NCBI RefSeq assembly: GCF_016650635.1
Contig: NZ_JAEKFI010000001.1
Coordinates: 124,001 to 188,000 of the forward strand
Direction of reading: 5' to 3'
Length of the DNA: 64,000 nucleotides
From: Pseudomonas sp. TH43
GTDB lineage: Bacteria > Pseudomonadota > Gammaproteobacteria > Pseudomonadales > Pseudomonadaceae
Position numbers and translations under genes: made by a program. Shown here one piece after another: positions 54,865 through 62,502 of the stretch. The notes below the pieces were generated by a model. That model worked only from the letters and a program-made list of their open reading frames with translations. It was not told where the DNA came from and did not search any database. Every line of letters begins with the position of its first letter. Within the stretch, counting starts at the first letter, position 1.

Positions 54865-56439
54865 ATGTCAGCGGTACAGGGTCATTGGCGCGAAGTATCC
54901 GAGCAAAGTTTGCCGGCGGCAACTTATTTAAATTCAGCGGTCAGAGCCTCGAGTCGAGTGCTGATCATTGTCGAGCGCAAGGAAGATTGGGCATCTTATT
55001 TTCCCAGTGAAGACATCATCACCGCTCAGGAATATCTCGAACAAACCCGTGAAAGCGAGACGGGCAAGCGTGTCCAGGTGATCAATCTGTGTCGTAGCTA
55101 CAAGTATCTGGGGCACGGTTATTACTGCTCTCTGCTCGCCGAAGCCCGCGGTCACAAGGTAATTCCGTCCGTGCGCACGATCAGTGAACTGACTAAGAAA
55201 TCACTGTACGGTCTGGCGCTGGATGACCTCGATAAAACCCTCGAAAAAGCCCTTAGTCATCATCTTTACAGCGATACCGAAGGTTTTACCTTGACACTTT
55301 ATTTCGGTCGTACGCACATCGAACCGCTGCAGGATCTGGCGCGTCAATTGTTTGAAGTATTTCCCTGTCCGATTCTGTTAGTTGAGTTTCGTCGAACTAA
55401 CGGTTGGCACATAGAAGGGATAAAGTCCGGCGCCTTGCACAAGTTGCGTGACGACCAGGAGGATCAGTTTGCCAACGCACTGGACGGTTTCAGCCGTAAA
55501 GTCTGGCGCACGCCGCGCTCACCACAAGTGGCTCGATACGATCTGGCGATCTTGCACGATCCACAAGAGGCTTTGCCGCCGTCGAATAGCAAGGCATTGG
55601 AAAATTTCGTGCGGGTCGGCAAGACCATGGGCATCGATGTCGAGTTGATCGAACGCAAGGACTACGCACGACTTGCCGAGTATGACGGCCTGCTGATCCG
55701 CGAAACCACCAGCGTCGACAACCATACCTATCGCTTCGCCAAGAAAGCCGAAAGCGAAGGACTGGTGGTGATGGATGATCCGGCGTCGATTTTGCGCTGC
55801 ACCAACAAGGTCTATCTGACCGACCTGCTCAACAGTCATCAGTTGGGCATGCCCGCCACGGAAATCCTTTACAAGGAACGACCCGAAGACTTTGAACGCG
55901 TTGGCGAGCGCCTCGGTTTTCCCCTGGTACTGAAGATTCCCGACGGTTGTTTCTCTCGCGGTGTCATCAAGGTCGAAAGCCAGCAAGCGTTGCTCGAAGC
56001 GACCGCCGAACTGTTTGAACATTCTGTGTTGTTGTTGGCTCAGGAATTTTTCTACACCGAGTACGACTGGCGCATCGGCGTGCTCAACCGCAAACCGATC
56101 TTCGCTTGCCAGTACTTCATGTCCAAAGGCCACTGGCAGATCTACAACCACAAAGCCAAGGGCCAGGACGTCAACGGCGAATGCCGGACGCTGGCGATCC
56201 ACGAAGCACCACGCGCCGTAGTGGAATTGGCGGTGAAGACAGCCAACCTGATCGGCGACGGCCTTTACGGGGTTGACCTGAAGCAGGCGGGCGACAAAGT
56301 GGTGGTGATCGAGGTGAACGACAACCCCAATCTTGACGCCGGCATCGAAGACGCCTACTTGCAGGACGATCTGTATTCGCTAGTGCTCGAGGAGTTTGTG
56401 CGGCGTCTGGAGCTCAAACGGCGCGGCCAGGCCTGGTGA
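54865..56439 (+). CDS. RimK-like ATP-grasp ligase with RLAN N-terminal domain
   Basis: A 524-residue protein. Residues about 30-190 match the RimK-like ATP-grasp N-terminal (RLAN) domain (VLIIVERKEDWASYFPSEDIITAQEYLE, VINLCRSYKYLGHGYYCSLLAEARGHKVIPSVRTI). The rest is an ATP-grasp ligase (YDGLLIRETTSVDNHTYRFAKKAESEGLVVMDDPASILRCTNKVYL, FPLVLKIPDGCFSRGVIKV, VVVIEVNDNPNLDAGIED). It should ligate amino acids such as glutamate to a protein or peptide. It is divergent from the GNAT-C39 gene and 6 nt upstream of the CorA-like gene. The ATG at 54865 is preferred, with a weak Shine-Dalgarno. Confidence 0.88.
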   Translation: MSAVQGHWREVSEQSLPAATYLNSAVRASSRVLIIVERKEDWASYFPSEDIITAQEYLEQTRESETGKRVQVINLCRSYKYLGHGYYCSLLAEARGHKVIPSVRTISELTKKSLYGLALDDLDKTLEKALSHHLYSDTEGFTLTLYFGRTHIEPLQDLARQLFEVFPCPILLVEFRRTNGWHIEGIKSGALHKLRDDQEDQFANALDGFSRKVWRTPRSPQVARYDLAILHDPQEALPPSNSKALENFVRVGKTMGIDVELIERKDYARLAEYDGLLIRETTSVDNHTYRFAKKAESEGLVVMDDPASILRCTNKVYLTDLLNSHQLGMPATEILYKERPEDFERVGERLGFPLVLKIPDGCFSRGVIKVESQQALLEATAELFEHSVLLLAQEFFYTEYDWRIGVLNRKPIFACQYFMSKGHWQIYNHKAKGQDVNGECRTLAIHEAPRAVVELAVKTANLIGDGLYGVDLKQAGDKVVVIEVNDNPNLDAGIEDAYLQDDLYSLVLEEFVRRLELKRRGQAW

Positions 56440-56445
56440 TCACTG

Positions 56446-57368
56446 ATGATCAACAGCTTTGCATTACGCCATGGCGCTTTGCAGCGGATCGAGCGACTGG
56501 ATGCCGAGGTCATGTTGTTCAGCAACCCCGACGCTGCCGAGCGCGAGCTGTTGCACAGTCATTTCAAAGTCGATGAACATGCGCTGGCCTCGGCACTTGA
56601 TCCCGATGAGGTGTCTCGGATCGAATTTCACCCGGATCACTTGTTCCTTATCTGGAAACGCCCGGAAACTATTCCGGTGGCGGCAGTCTGGCATTCGAAG
56701 TGTCGTCCTGCGGGCTGCTGTTCTCGCCGGGGCAATTACTCGTGATCGCAACCGATGACACGCCTCTGCACGGTCTCGGTACCCGTCAGCCATTGAACAC
56801 ACCGCTGGATGTGCTGCTGGATCTGCTGTTCAACAATATCCATCACTATCTCGGGCATCTTAAGGTCATCAAACTGGTTGCCCGCGAGTTGCAGCAGAAA
56901 TTCAACGCCTCGATGCAGAACCAGCACCTGGTGCAGATGTTTAACCTCAGCGAGAGCCTGATCTATTACATCAATGCCCTGCACAGCAACGGTGCGGTGC
57001 TGACACGGCTGCGCAATCATGCCGAAAAACAGCATTTCAGCAGCGAAGCGATCGGTTTGATCGATGACCTGATCATCGAAAACAACCAGTGTTACAAGCA
57101 GGCGGAGATCTATTCCACGGTGTTTTCCGGGCTGATCGACGCGCGTGGCAATCTGATGAACAACAGCATGAACAATTTGCTGCGCAAACTGACGTTGATC
57201 AACGTGGTGTTTTTGCCGCTGAACCTGATTGCGAGCATTGGTGGGATGTCGGAGTTCAGCATGATGACCGCCGGGACGCCTTGGTGGGTGTCGTATCCGG
57301 CGTTCCTGGCGGTGATGTTGTTGGGGGCAGGGGGGATGTTGTTTGGGCTCAGGCGGTTGGCCAGGTGA
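56446..57368 (+). pseudogene. CorA-like divalent metal transporter, interrupted by a frameshift
   Basis: The frame from 56446 (MINSFALRHGALQRIERLDAEVMLFSNPDAAERELLHSHF...) passes into a second frame near 56665-56669. The -1 frame there (NYSGGGSLAFEVSSCGLLFSPGQLLVIATDD) continues to 57368 with a coiled-coil region and two transmembrane helices. A single missing A in GAAACT would explain it; no canonical slippery site is present. The usual CorA GMN signature after TM1 is replaced by GGMSEFS. Each half alone would be non-functional as a CorA. The gene follows the ATP-grasp gene by 6 nt. Confidence 0.82.
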
Positions 57369-57426
57369 TGGGTGTTGCCTGATCTGGCGCCGTCGCGAGC
57401 AGGCTCAAGGCATCGGGCATTTCAGA

Positions 57427-57762
57427 TCAGCCCGTTGAGGTCGACGCCGCCATTTTCCGATGCTGTTGAATCCCACGCACCACCAGATACAACAACGGCC
57501 CAATCGATACAAAAACTGCCGTCAGCAAGAGATACGGCAGCACCGACCAGACAGTCTGGCCACGCGACCTGGCGTCTTTGACCATCCAGATACCGGCCAG
57601 TGTCGCCAGCAGGTACAAATCAATCACCACCTGCGCTGTATCCGGGCGCGACATCAGGCTGATGCCGAAGTCGATCAAAGACTGCTCAGCCTGGAGCATT
57701 ACCGAAACGGTATAACCGGTAAAAGCGAGCAAAGCCGTGAGGGGCAGGGCGACAGACATCAT
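57427..57762 (-). CDS. DUF2834-like small membrane protein
   Basis: A 111-residue protein with three hydrophobic segments (VALPLTALLAFTGYTVSVML, VVIDLYLLATLAGIWMV, VLPYLLLTAVFVSIGPLLYLVVRG). The LLATLAGIWMVKDARSRGQTVWSVLPYLLLT block matches the DUF2834 type. The function is unknown. Two adjacent ATGs (57762 and 57759) are possible starts. It faces the ilvA leader divergently. Confidence 0.82.
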   Translation of the reverse strand: MMSVALPLTALLAFTGYTVSVMLQAEQSLIDFGISLMSRPDTAQVVIDLYLLATLAGIWMVKDARSRGQTVWSVLPYLLLTAVFVSIGPLLYLVVRGIQQHRKMAASTSTG

Positions 57763-57825
57763 GCTTTCGTTCCTTGAAGTGATGAGCGGAGTCGCCAGAC
57801 TACAGTCGCGCTATCAAATTGGCCA

Positions 57826-57853
57826 TTGACTTGCCCGCAGCGCCCGAGCTAAT
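57826..57853 (+). promoter_or_regulatory. Sigma-70 promoter of the ilvA leader
   Basis: TTGACT (57826-57831), a 16-bp spacer and GCTAAT (57848-57853). The predicted start near 57860-57862 falls at or 1-2 nt before the leader ATG (57862), which would make the leader peptide leaderless or nearly so. Confidence 0.55.
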
Positions 57854-57861
57854 TTCGCTTC

Positions 57862-57924
57862 ATGACCACCGTATTGCGCTGCCAGCCAAGCATTATTACC
57901 GCCATTCCTCATTTGGCGGGCTAG
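57862..57924 (+). CDS. Candidate leader peptide of the ilvA attenuator
   Basis: A 20-codon frame, MTTVLRCQPS followed by IITAIPHLAG and TAG, holds three Ile codons (57892, 57895, 57904) and three Thr codons (57865, 57868, 57898). The Ile-Ile-Thr run lies immediately before the first arm of the leader hairpin. There is no Shine-Dalgarno sequence; the promoter position suggests leaderless initiation. The start MTTVLR is reminiscent of enteric IlvL (MTALLR). Confidence 0.6.
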   Translation: MTTVLRCQPSIITAIPHLAG

Positions 57925-57968
57925 CTCACGACTGCAGCACCCAACCCGCCCTAGAGGCGGGTTTTCAT
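57899..57968 (+). terminator. Transcription attenuator upstream of ilvA
   Basis: Four segments can pair in the classic way. Segment 1 CCGCCA (57899-57904) pairs with segment 2 TGGCGG (57914-57919). Segment 2 GGCGGG (57915-57920) pairs alternatively with segment 3 CCCGCC (57945-57950). Segment 3 AACCCGCC (57943-57950) pairs with segment 4 GGCGGGTT (57956-57963), followed by TTCATTTT as a terminator. A ribosome held at the Ile-Ile-Thr codons would cover segment 1 and favour 2:3, so transcription would read through. Confidence 0.72.
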
Positions 57969-57998
57969 TTTCTGTCTCCTGGGTTGCCTACACCGTCC

Positions 57999-58085
57999 AT
58001 GTAGGAGCTGCCGCAGGCTGCGATCTTTTGATCTTGATCGTAAAAAGCAACATCAAAAGATCGCAGCCTGCGACAGCTCCTACTG
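57999..58085. repeat. REPIN between the attenuator and ilvA
   Basis: GTAGGAGCTGCCGCAGGCTGCGATC and the inverted arm GATCGCAGCCTGCGACAGCTCCTAC flank GATCTTGATCGTAAAAAGCAACATCAAAAGATC. It lies inside the predicted ilvA leader transcript. Confidence 0.92.
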
Positions 58086-58118
58086 ACAGCGTGTGAATCC
58101 GCTATCAAGGAGATGACT

Positions 58119-59132
58119 ATGAAGTACAGCCTCGACCAGCAAGCTTTGCTTGAGCATTACGTGAAAAAGATTCTGGCTGCGCCGGTGTACGACATTGCGG
58201 TACGCACGCCTTTGCAAGCAGCGCCGGCGCTGTCTGAAGCGCTGGGCAACTGCATCCTGCTCAAGCGTGAAGACCTGCAGCCGACGTTTTCCTTCAAGAT
58301 CCGCGGCGCCTATAACAAACTGGTGCAGTTGAGCGACGAAGAGAAAGCGCGCGGAGTCATCACCGCGTCGGCGGGCAATCATGCGCAAGGCGTGGCGCTG
58401 GCGGCGCGGGAATTAGGGATCGCCGCGACCATCGTCATGCCGTCCACGACACCTGAGCTGAAAGTATTGGGTGTGCGAAGTCGGGGCGCCGAAGCGTTGT
58501 TGCACGGCGAGAGCTTTCCGTTCGCGTTGGCTCATGCGTTACAACTGGCCGGGCAAACCGGGCGCACCTTCGTATCACCCTTCGATGACCCGGACGTGAT
58601 CGCCGGGCAAGGCACGGTGGCGATGGAAATCCTCCGTCAGCACCAAGGCGCGCTGGACGCGATCTTCGTCCCGGTGGGTGGCGGCGGATTGATTGCCGGC
58701 ATTGCGGCGTACATCAAATACCTGCGGCCGGAAGTGCGGATCATCGGCGTTGAATCCGAACATTCGGCGTGCCTGCAAGCCGCCTTGCAAGCAGGCGAGA
58801 GGGTCGTACTGCCCAGCGTCGGGGCCTTTGCCGATGGCGTCGCCGTTGCGCAGATCGGCGAATTCGGCTTTGAGGTTTGCCGCTTCTGTGTCGACGAGGT
58901 CATCACGGTCAGCAATGATGACCTTTGCGCAGCCATCAAGAATATCTACGACGACACTCGCTCGATCACCGAACCCTCGGGCGCGTTGGCTGTGGCAGGC
59001 ATCAAGCAATACGTGGCCCGAACCGGCGCCAGAGAGCAAACTTTCGTTGCCATTGATTCCGGCGCGAATATCAATTTCGACAGTTTGCGTCACGTCGCCG
59101 AGCGCGCTGCGGCCTGCACCGTCCCGGCGTGA
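58119..59132 (+). CDS. ilvA: Threonine dehydratase (IlvA catalytic domain only)
   Basis: A 337-residue PLP enzyme that turns L-threonine into 2-oxobutyrate for isoleucine synthesis. It begins like biosynthetic IlvA (LLEHYVKKILAAPVYDIAVRTPL), with PLP Lys in TFSFKIRGAYNKL, the SAGNHAQGVALAA loop and VPVGGGGLIAGIAAYIK. The C-terminal ACT-like regulatory domains (about 170 residues) of allosteric IlvA are missing. AGGAG (58108-58112) lies 6 nt before the ATG at 58119, which decides the start over the ATG at 58113. Control by attenuation is predicted. Confidence 0.92.
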   Translation: MKYSLDQQALLEHYVKKILAAPVYDIAVRTPLQAAPALSEALGNCILLKREDLQPTFSFKIRGAYNKLVQLSDEEKARGVITASAGNHAQGVALAARELGIAATIVMPSTTPELKVLGVRSRGAEALLHGESFPFALAHALQLAGQTGRTFVSPFDDPDVIAGQGTVAMEILRQHQGALDAIFVPVGGGGLIAGIAAYIKYLRPEVRIIGVESEHSACLQAALQAGERVVLPSVGAFADGVAVAQIGEFGFEVCRFCVDEVITVSNDDLCAAIKNIYDDTRSITEPSGALAVAGIKQYVARTGAREQTFVAIDSGANINFDSLRHVAERAAACTVPA

Positions 59133-59138
59133 TGTCGA

Positions 59139-59444
59139 TCAAGGCAACAACGGGCGCAGAAAACTGCGCTCGTAGCTGAGGATGAACGTCTTCTCGACCA
59201 GCGAGGCCACCAGTGCCGTGCTTTCCGAATCGGTCATGGCGATATGCCGATAGCTTTCGTAATCGGCCAGCGAAGGAAAACTGAACAGGCAGTAAGCGAT
59301 GTTGCTCGCGCCTTCTGACGGCAGGAAGTAGCCGTGGTGGGTGCCGCCCAAGCGTTCGACGATACCGAGCCAGGCCTTGGCGTAGGCTTCGAACTCGGAC
59401 AACTGATAAGGATCGATGACGTATCTGACGTGGCAAGTAATCAC
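59139..59444 (-). CDS. NIPSNAP family protein
   Basis: A 101-residue dimeric alpha+beta barrel protein with the NIPSNAP pattern VRYVIDPYQLSEFEAYAKAWLGIVERLGGTHHGYFLPSEGASNIAYCLFSFPSLADYESYR. The function is unknown; family folds are used by small monooxygenases and sensors. It converges on ilvA with 6 nt between the stops. Confidence 0.88.
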   Translation of the reverse strand: MITCHVRYVIDPYQLSEFEAYAKAWLGIVERLGGTHHGYFLPSEGASNIAYCLFSFPSLADYESYRHIAMTDSESTALVASLVEKTFILSYERSFLRPLLP

Positions 59445-59465
59445 GTAGGGCTTTCCTTGTTCAGG

Positions 59466-59951
59466 TTATTCCTGAAGGGCGGTTCCGACTTTGTCCGAGG
59501 CCGACCAGATGCGGTAGCGGACTTCGACGTCCTTGGGCGCATAAATCACCAACGGCAGCTTGCTGTTGTAACGCAACATGAAGCCATCACCGACAACCGG
59601 TACGAAGGCGCGCTTCTTCTGAGTACCAGGTGGGCAGGCCATCAGTGTGCTCATCGGGCCGATGACTTTTTCCAGTCGATAGAACGGGTAGCCCCAGCCT
59701 TCAAGGTTTTTCTCGTCCAGCACACCACCCAGCCGCTGGCGGTTGCAGTCCACTTCAAGGGTTTTACCTGCGAGGATTTCGACCTGGAAGTTTTCTTCCT
59801 GAGCCTGCTTGGGCAAATGAATGACCTGGCGGCTGAAGCCGGTTTCAGCTTTCGGGTACGGCGCGACATCTTCGAGCTTGGCCGCGTGGGCGAGGGTGGA
59901 CAGGCTGGCGATGATCAGCCCGGTGGTCGCACAAATGCGTAAAGAACCCAT
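59466..59951 (-). CDS. eco: Ecotin, periplasmic serine protease inhibitor
   Basis: A 161-residue protein with a signal peptide ([20 protein letters not shown]). It matches ecotin: [38 protein letters not shown], the reactive-site loop STLMACPPG with P1 Met, and the C-terminal [25 protein letters not shown]. It dimerises and blocks trypsin-fold proteases, including host elastase. AAGGAGG precedes the ATG at 59951. Confidence 0.95.
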   Translation of the reverse strand: MGSLRICATTGLIIASLSTLAHAAKLEDVAPYPKAETGFSRQVIHLPKQAQEENFQVEILAGKTLEVDCNRQRLGGVLDEKNLEGWGYPFYRLEKVIGPMSTLMACPPGTQKKRAFVPVVGDGFMLRYNSKLPLVIYAPKDVEVRYRIWSASDKVGTALQE

Positions 59952-60323
59952 GGAAGCCTCCTTGCAGGTGTAGGGTGGTTGACAGGCATTCTTACTGTCA
60001 TGGGCGCTGAATGCAAACCCGCAACAGATTGCAAAATGCAACGCGCCGAGGGACGGTTCCGGCATTTTGCAACTGGCCTTATGCTGGCTTTCTCGCTAAG
60101 CCCTTGATTTATCAGAGGGTCGAAATGACCCGATGAAAGGCATGCTTTATGCGTCTATTTGGTGCGGCGCACCGGGTCCGGGCGCCTACACTCCAAGAGG
60201 CATTTCGCCGTACAACCGTTTGACGCACCCAGGGAATCAGCGGGGACACACCCGTGCAGGGGCGACAAAAGCGGTCAACGTGAAGAGTTGATTGGCAGTT
60301 TCATCATTAAGGAGAGGTTCACC
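59952..60323. other. Divergent intergenic region, no gene seen
   Basis: 372 bp between the ecotin and DUF1652 genes. A 55-codon extension upstream of the DUF1652 start is open but not conserved and precedes the good AAGGAG. I see no REP element and no convincing RNA gene. A short GAAATGACCCGATGAAAGGCATGC stretch near 60125 may be a hairpin. Confidence 0.5.
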
Positions 60324-60593
60324 ATGTTTCTGTCTGCCTTGGAACTACGCAATATCATTGAAAGCAGTTTTCTGCCTAAACGCTGCCAGTGCACGCTGTC
60401 GCCGGATCTGTCGATGACCGTCAAGGTATTCGGCGATCACCGGACCGACCAGGTCGATCTGCACGTCAGCGGCATTGATGCCAGCCACCTCAATGGCTGT
60501 CGCGAGATCAACGAACTGATCGCTGGCTTGCGCTCGGATCTGGCGCAGCAAGCGACGCCGCATCACTACAGTCCACGATCCAGAGCCGTTTAA
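60324..60593 (+). CDS. DUF1652 family protein
   Basis: An 89-residue Pseudomonas-specific protein with the family pattern MFLSALELRNIIESSFLPKRCQCTLSPDLSMTVKVFGD ... VDLHVSGIDASHLNGCREINELIAGLRSDL. The function is unknown. AAGGAGAGG precedes the ATG at 60324. It converges on the next gene, and the stop codons overlap by 4 nt. Confidence 0.9.
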   Translation: MFLSALELRNIIESSFLPKRCQCTLSPDLSMTVKVFGDHRTDQVDLHVSGIDASHLNGCREINELIAGLRSDLAQQATPHHYSPRSRAV

Positions 60594-60988
60594 CCAAGCG
60601 TTTCACCCAGTTCGACCGTCACGCGCCGGGCCTGCACAAAACCAAGGCCCAGCGCGAACTCGACCAGCACCGCGAGCAAAATCCCGGGGCCGGCATTGCC
60701 GTTGAGCCACTCGCCGAATCCCAGCACCGCCAAACCAAAACAGCCGACGATAAACCCATTGCTCAGCGCGTTACGCGCGACCGATACCGGTGCTTTGCGC
60801 ACCCAATAAAACATGCAGCCCAAGGCTGCAAACAGTACTGCGCTGCGCCGCGCGACAACCCCGGCACCTTCTGAATACTCGATACTCCAGATGGCCAGCA
60901 ACATATCTGGTACGAAGCCCCAGACCAGCGCCAGGAAAAAACACAAAGACGAAGTGATGCTCGACAACGAGCGAAACGACAACTGCAT
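60590..60988 (-). CDS. Small four-helix membrane protein of unknown function
   Basis: A 132-residue protein with about four hydrophobic segments (SSLCFFLALVWGFVPDMLLAIW, SAVLFAALGCMFYWV, GFIVGCFGLAVLGFG, GILLAVLVEFALGLGFV). I do not recognise the family. The start at 60988 (MQLSFRSLSS) is preferred over 61045, which has a non-membrane Gly/Pro/Gln-rich extension. Confidence 0.75.
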   Translation of the reverse strand: MQLSFRSLSSITSSLCFFLALVWGFVPDMLLAIWSIEYSEGAGVVARRSAVLFAALGCMFYWVRKAPVSVARNALSNGFIVGCFGLAVLGFGEWLNGNAGPGILLAVLVEFALGLGFVQARRVTVELGETLG

Positions 60989-61078
60989 GGCTGATCCTTG
61001 CTGCAGTGAGGGAGGCCCCGAGCATACCTGCCGAAGCATCCCCACGCCTACCGCAAAACGGCAAATCAGAGCTTTCTG

Positions 61079-61348
61079 TCAGTTCTGGAAGTTGCACGCG
61101 TCAGACAATTTCCGATAGCTGATTTCCTCTGGTTTACCGGTGTTGTCGATGAACTTCATATCGGCGGTAATAACCTTGCACTGTTGAGTGGGCGGCTCGG
61201 TCATTGAAACCACCTTCGCCACATTCAGTGGCATGCCGTACTCATAAGGCACGGCTTTGGCGTTGGCGGAGGTGTCATTGGCCTGGGCCAGTCCGGCGAA
61301 TACAGTGCAGGCGAGGGCGGTTGTAAGCAGGAACGGACGAATGTTCAT
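61079..61348 (-). CDS. DUF2790 family small periplasmic protein
   Basis: An 89-residue exported protein (signal peptide PFLLTTALACTVFAGLAQA) with the DUF2790 pattern VPYEYGMPLNVAKVVSMTEPPTQQCKVITADMKFIDNTGKPEEISYRKLSDACNFQN. Two conserved Cys are likely to form a disulfide. These are Pseudomonas-specific and often respond to metals or stress. The function is not known. The start at 61348 is preferred over 61408. Confidence 0.88.
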   Translation of the reverse strand: MNIRPFLLTTALACTVFAGLAQANDTSANAKAVPYEYGMPLNVAKVVSMTEPPTQQCKVITADMKFIDNTGKPEEISYRKLSDACNFQN

Positions 61349-61514
61349 GGTGGGACTCCCGTACGACGTGAAGAAAGTTCGGCGCGATATCGCCCGAACC
61401 TGCCGCACTGGGCGTCAGCAAAGCGCTGAAGGCGTGCGGTTCAGTAGAGTCTTTGACCGCGGCGTTAAGCGATGGTTAACCAAGCTGAACGCCGGCTGTC
61501 AGGGAGAGGGCAAT

Positions 61515-61694
61515 TTACCGAGGGAGCGTGGGGAGCAGAACAAGCGAATCAGGCGTCAGGGCTTTAGTTTTGAACGCGTCGGTGTCAGAAATGAGATGAC
61601 CGCGAAGTAGCGATAGGGTCCTGGATGGCGGTGGAGTTGCAAAAACCGGAGAGCTGATCGCAGCAACTATCAAACCGAGCAGTGATTTTCTCAT
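61515..61694 (-). CDS. Short exported reading frame, possibly a gene remnant
   Basis: A 59-residue frame with a convincing signal peptide (MRKSLLGLIVAAISSPVFA) and a low-information tail (PPPSRTLSLLRGHLISDTD...). The tail has no recognisable motif, and downstream sequence resembles a dispersed repeat (GGGAGAGGGCAATTTACCGAGGGAG). It could be a truncated effector or immunity gene of the vgrG neighbourhood, or a spurious frame. The rest of 61349-61733 shows nothing else. Confidence 0.35.
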   Translation of the reverse strand: MRKSLLGLIVAAISSPVFATPPPSRTLSLLRGHLISDTDAFKTKALTPDSLVLLPTLPR

Positions 61695-61733
61695 GTGCAA
61701 ACGCTCGGAGTCGCTTGATAGCAGGCAGGCACG

Positions 61734-62393
61734 TCAACTGGCCAAGACCGGCACTCGGCGCAAAAACAGCTGCAAACCCTGCTCATACGAATCCGCATCC
61801 ATTAAGTCGCTGTGTCTGGGGATATGATAGGCCTTGCCCTGACTGTCCAGTTTGGCGCAGGCAACCGAGTAAAAGTCTGGCGTTACCTTGAGCCGCACAA
61901 TCTGCCCCCAGGCCAGTGCGCCTGTCGCGCCTTTGCCCTTTGTATTGATCAAAGTAAAACCCTGATCGTCGAACTGCAGGCGATAAATACCCTCAGTCGT
62001 CTTGAGTTGGGTTCTTAGCTTGATTTCGATCAAGCGCCGGTTTGCACTGCGAAAAGGCACGCGCGGCTTCGCACGGATATCTGCAATGCGCGCGCGCAAA
62101 CCACTCAGCAGGCGAGCGGAACAGCACCACCAGCCGACCACAAAAATAAGGGCGAACAGAGCCATGGAGACGACGGTCTGGGGGTTGAATTCGCGCGCGG
62201 GGTAATAGATTGCCAACATGCCGCCAACCAGTCCAAGGCAACACAACAGCGGCGCGAGGAGACGATCCTGAAAGCCATTTACATGGTCCAACAACCGTGC
62301 CCGCAGTTGATCATCCTTGAGCATCTCTTGCGATAGCAGTGCGCCGATTCTGAGCTGCGTGTGCTCGGCGGTGATGGAGAACCGCAATTCCAC
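61734..62393 (-). CDS. Membrane protein with YcxB-like C-terminal domain, next to vgrG
   Basis: A 219-residue protein with two transmembrane helices (about 48-66 and 75-95) and a C-terminal domain (IEIKLRTQLKTTEGIYRLQFDDQGFTLINTKGKGATGALAWGQIVRLKVTPDFYSVAC) typical of YcxB-like proteins. It lies 109 bp downstream of vgrG on the same strand. T6SS immunity proteins often are small membrane proteins here, so immunity or an effector-linked role is plausible but not shown. Confidence 0.72.
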   Translation of the reverse strand: MELRFSITAEHTQLRIGALLSQEMLKDDQLRARLLDHVNGFQDRLLAPLLCCLGLVGGMLAIYYPAREFNPQTVVSMALFALIFVVGWWCCSARLLSGLRARIADIRAKPRVPFRSANRRLIEIKLRTQLKTTEGIYRLQFDDQGFTLINTKGKGATGALAWGQIVRLKVTPDFYSVACAKLDSQGKAYHIPRHSDLMDADSYEQGLQLFLRRVPVLAS

Positions 62394-62502
62394 GGTATCG
62401 AGCCCGACATTATTGAGAGAGGTTTATCTGTGTGAGTTTTGAGTCCCCCTGCAAGCCGGCGCGATCAGACGCCGGCTATGCAGTGCTTTCATCGAGGATC
62501 TG

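Noticed and set aside
56640..56700. Programmed frameshifting in the CorA-like gene
   Set aside because: No slippery heptamer and no downstream structure like that in the chelatase gene; a one-base deletion is the simpler explanation.
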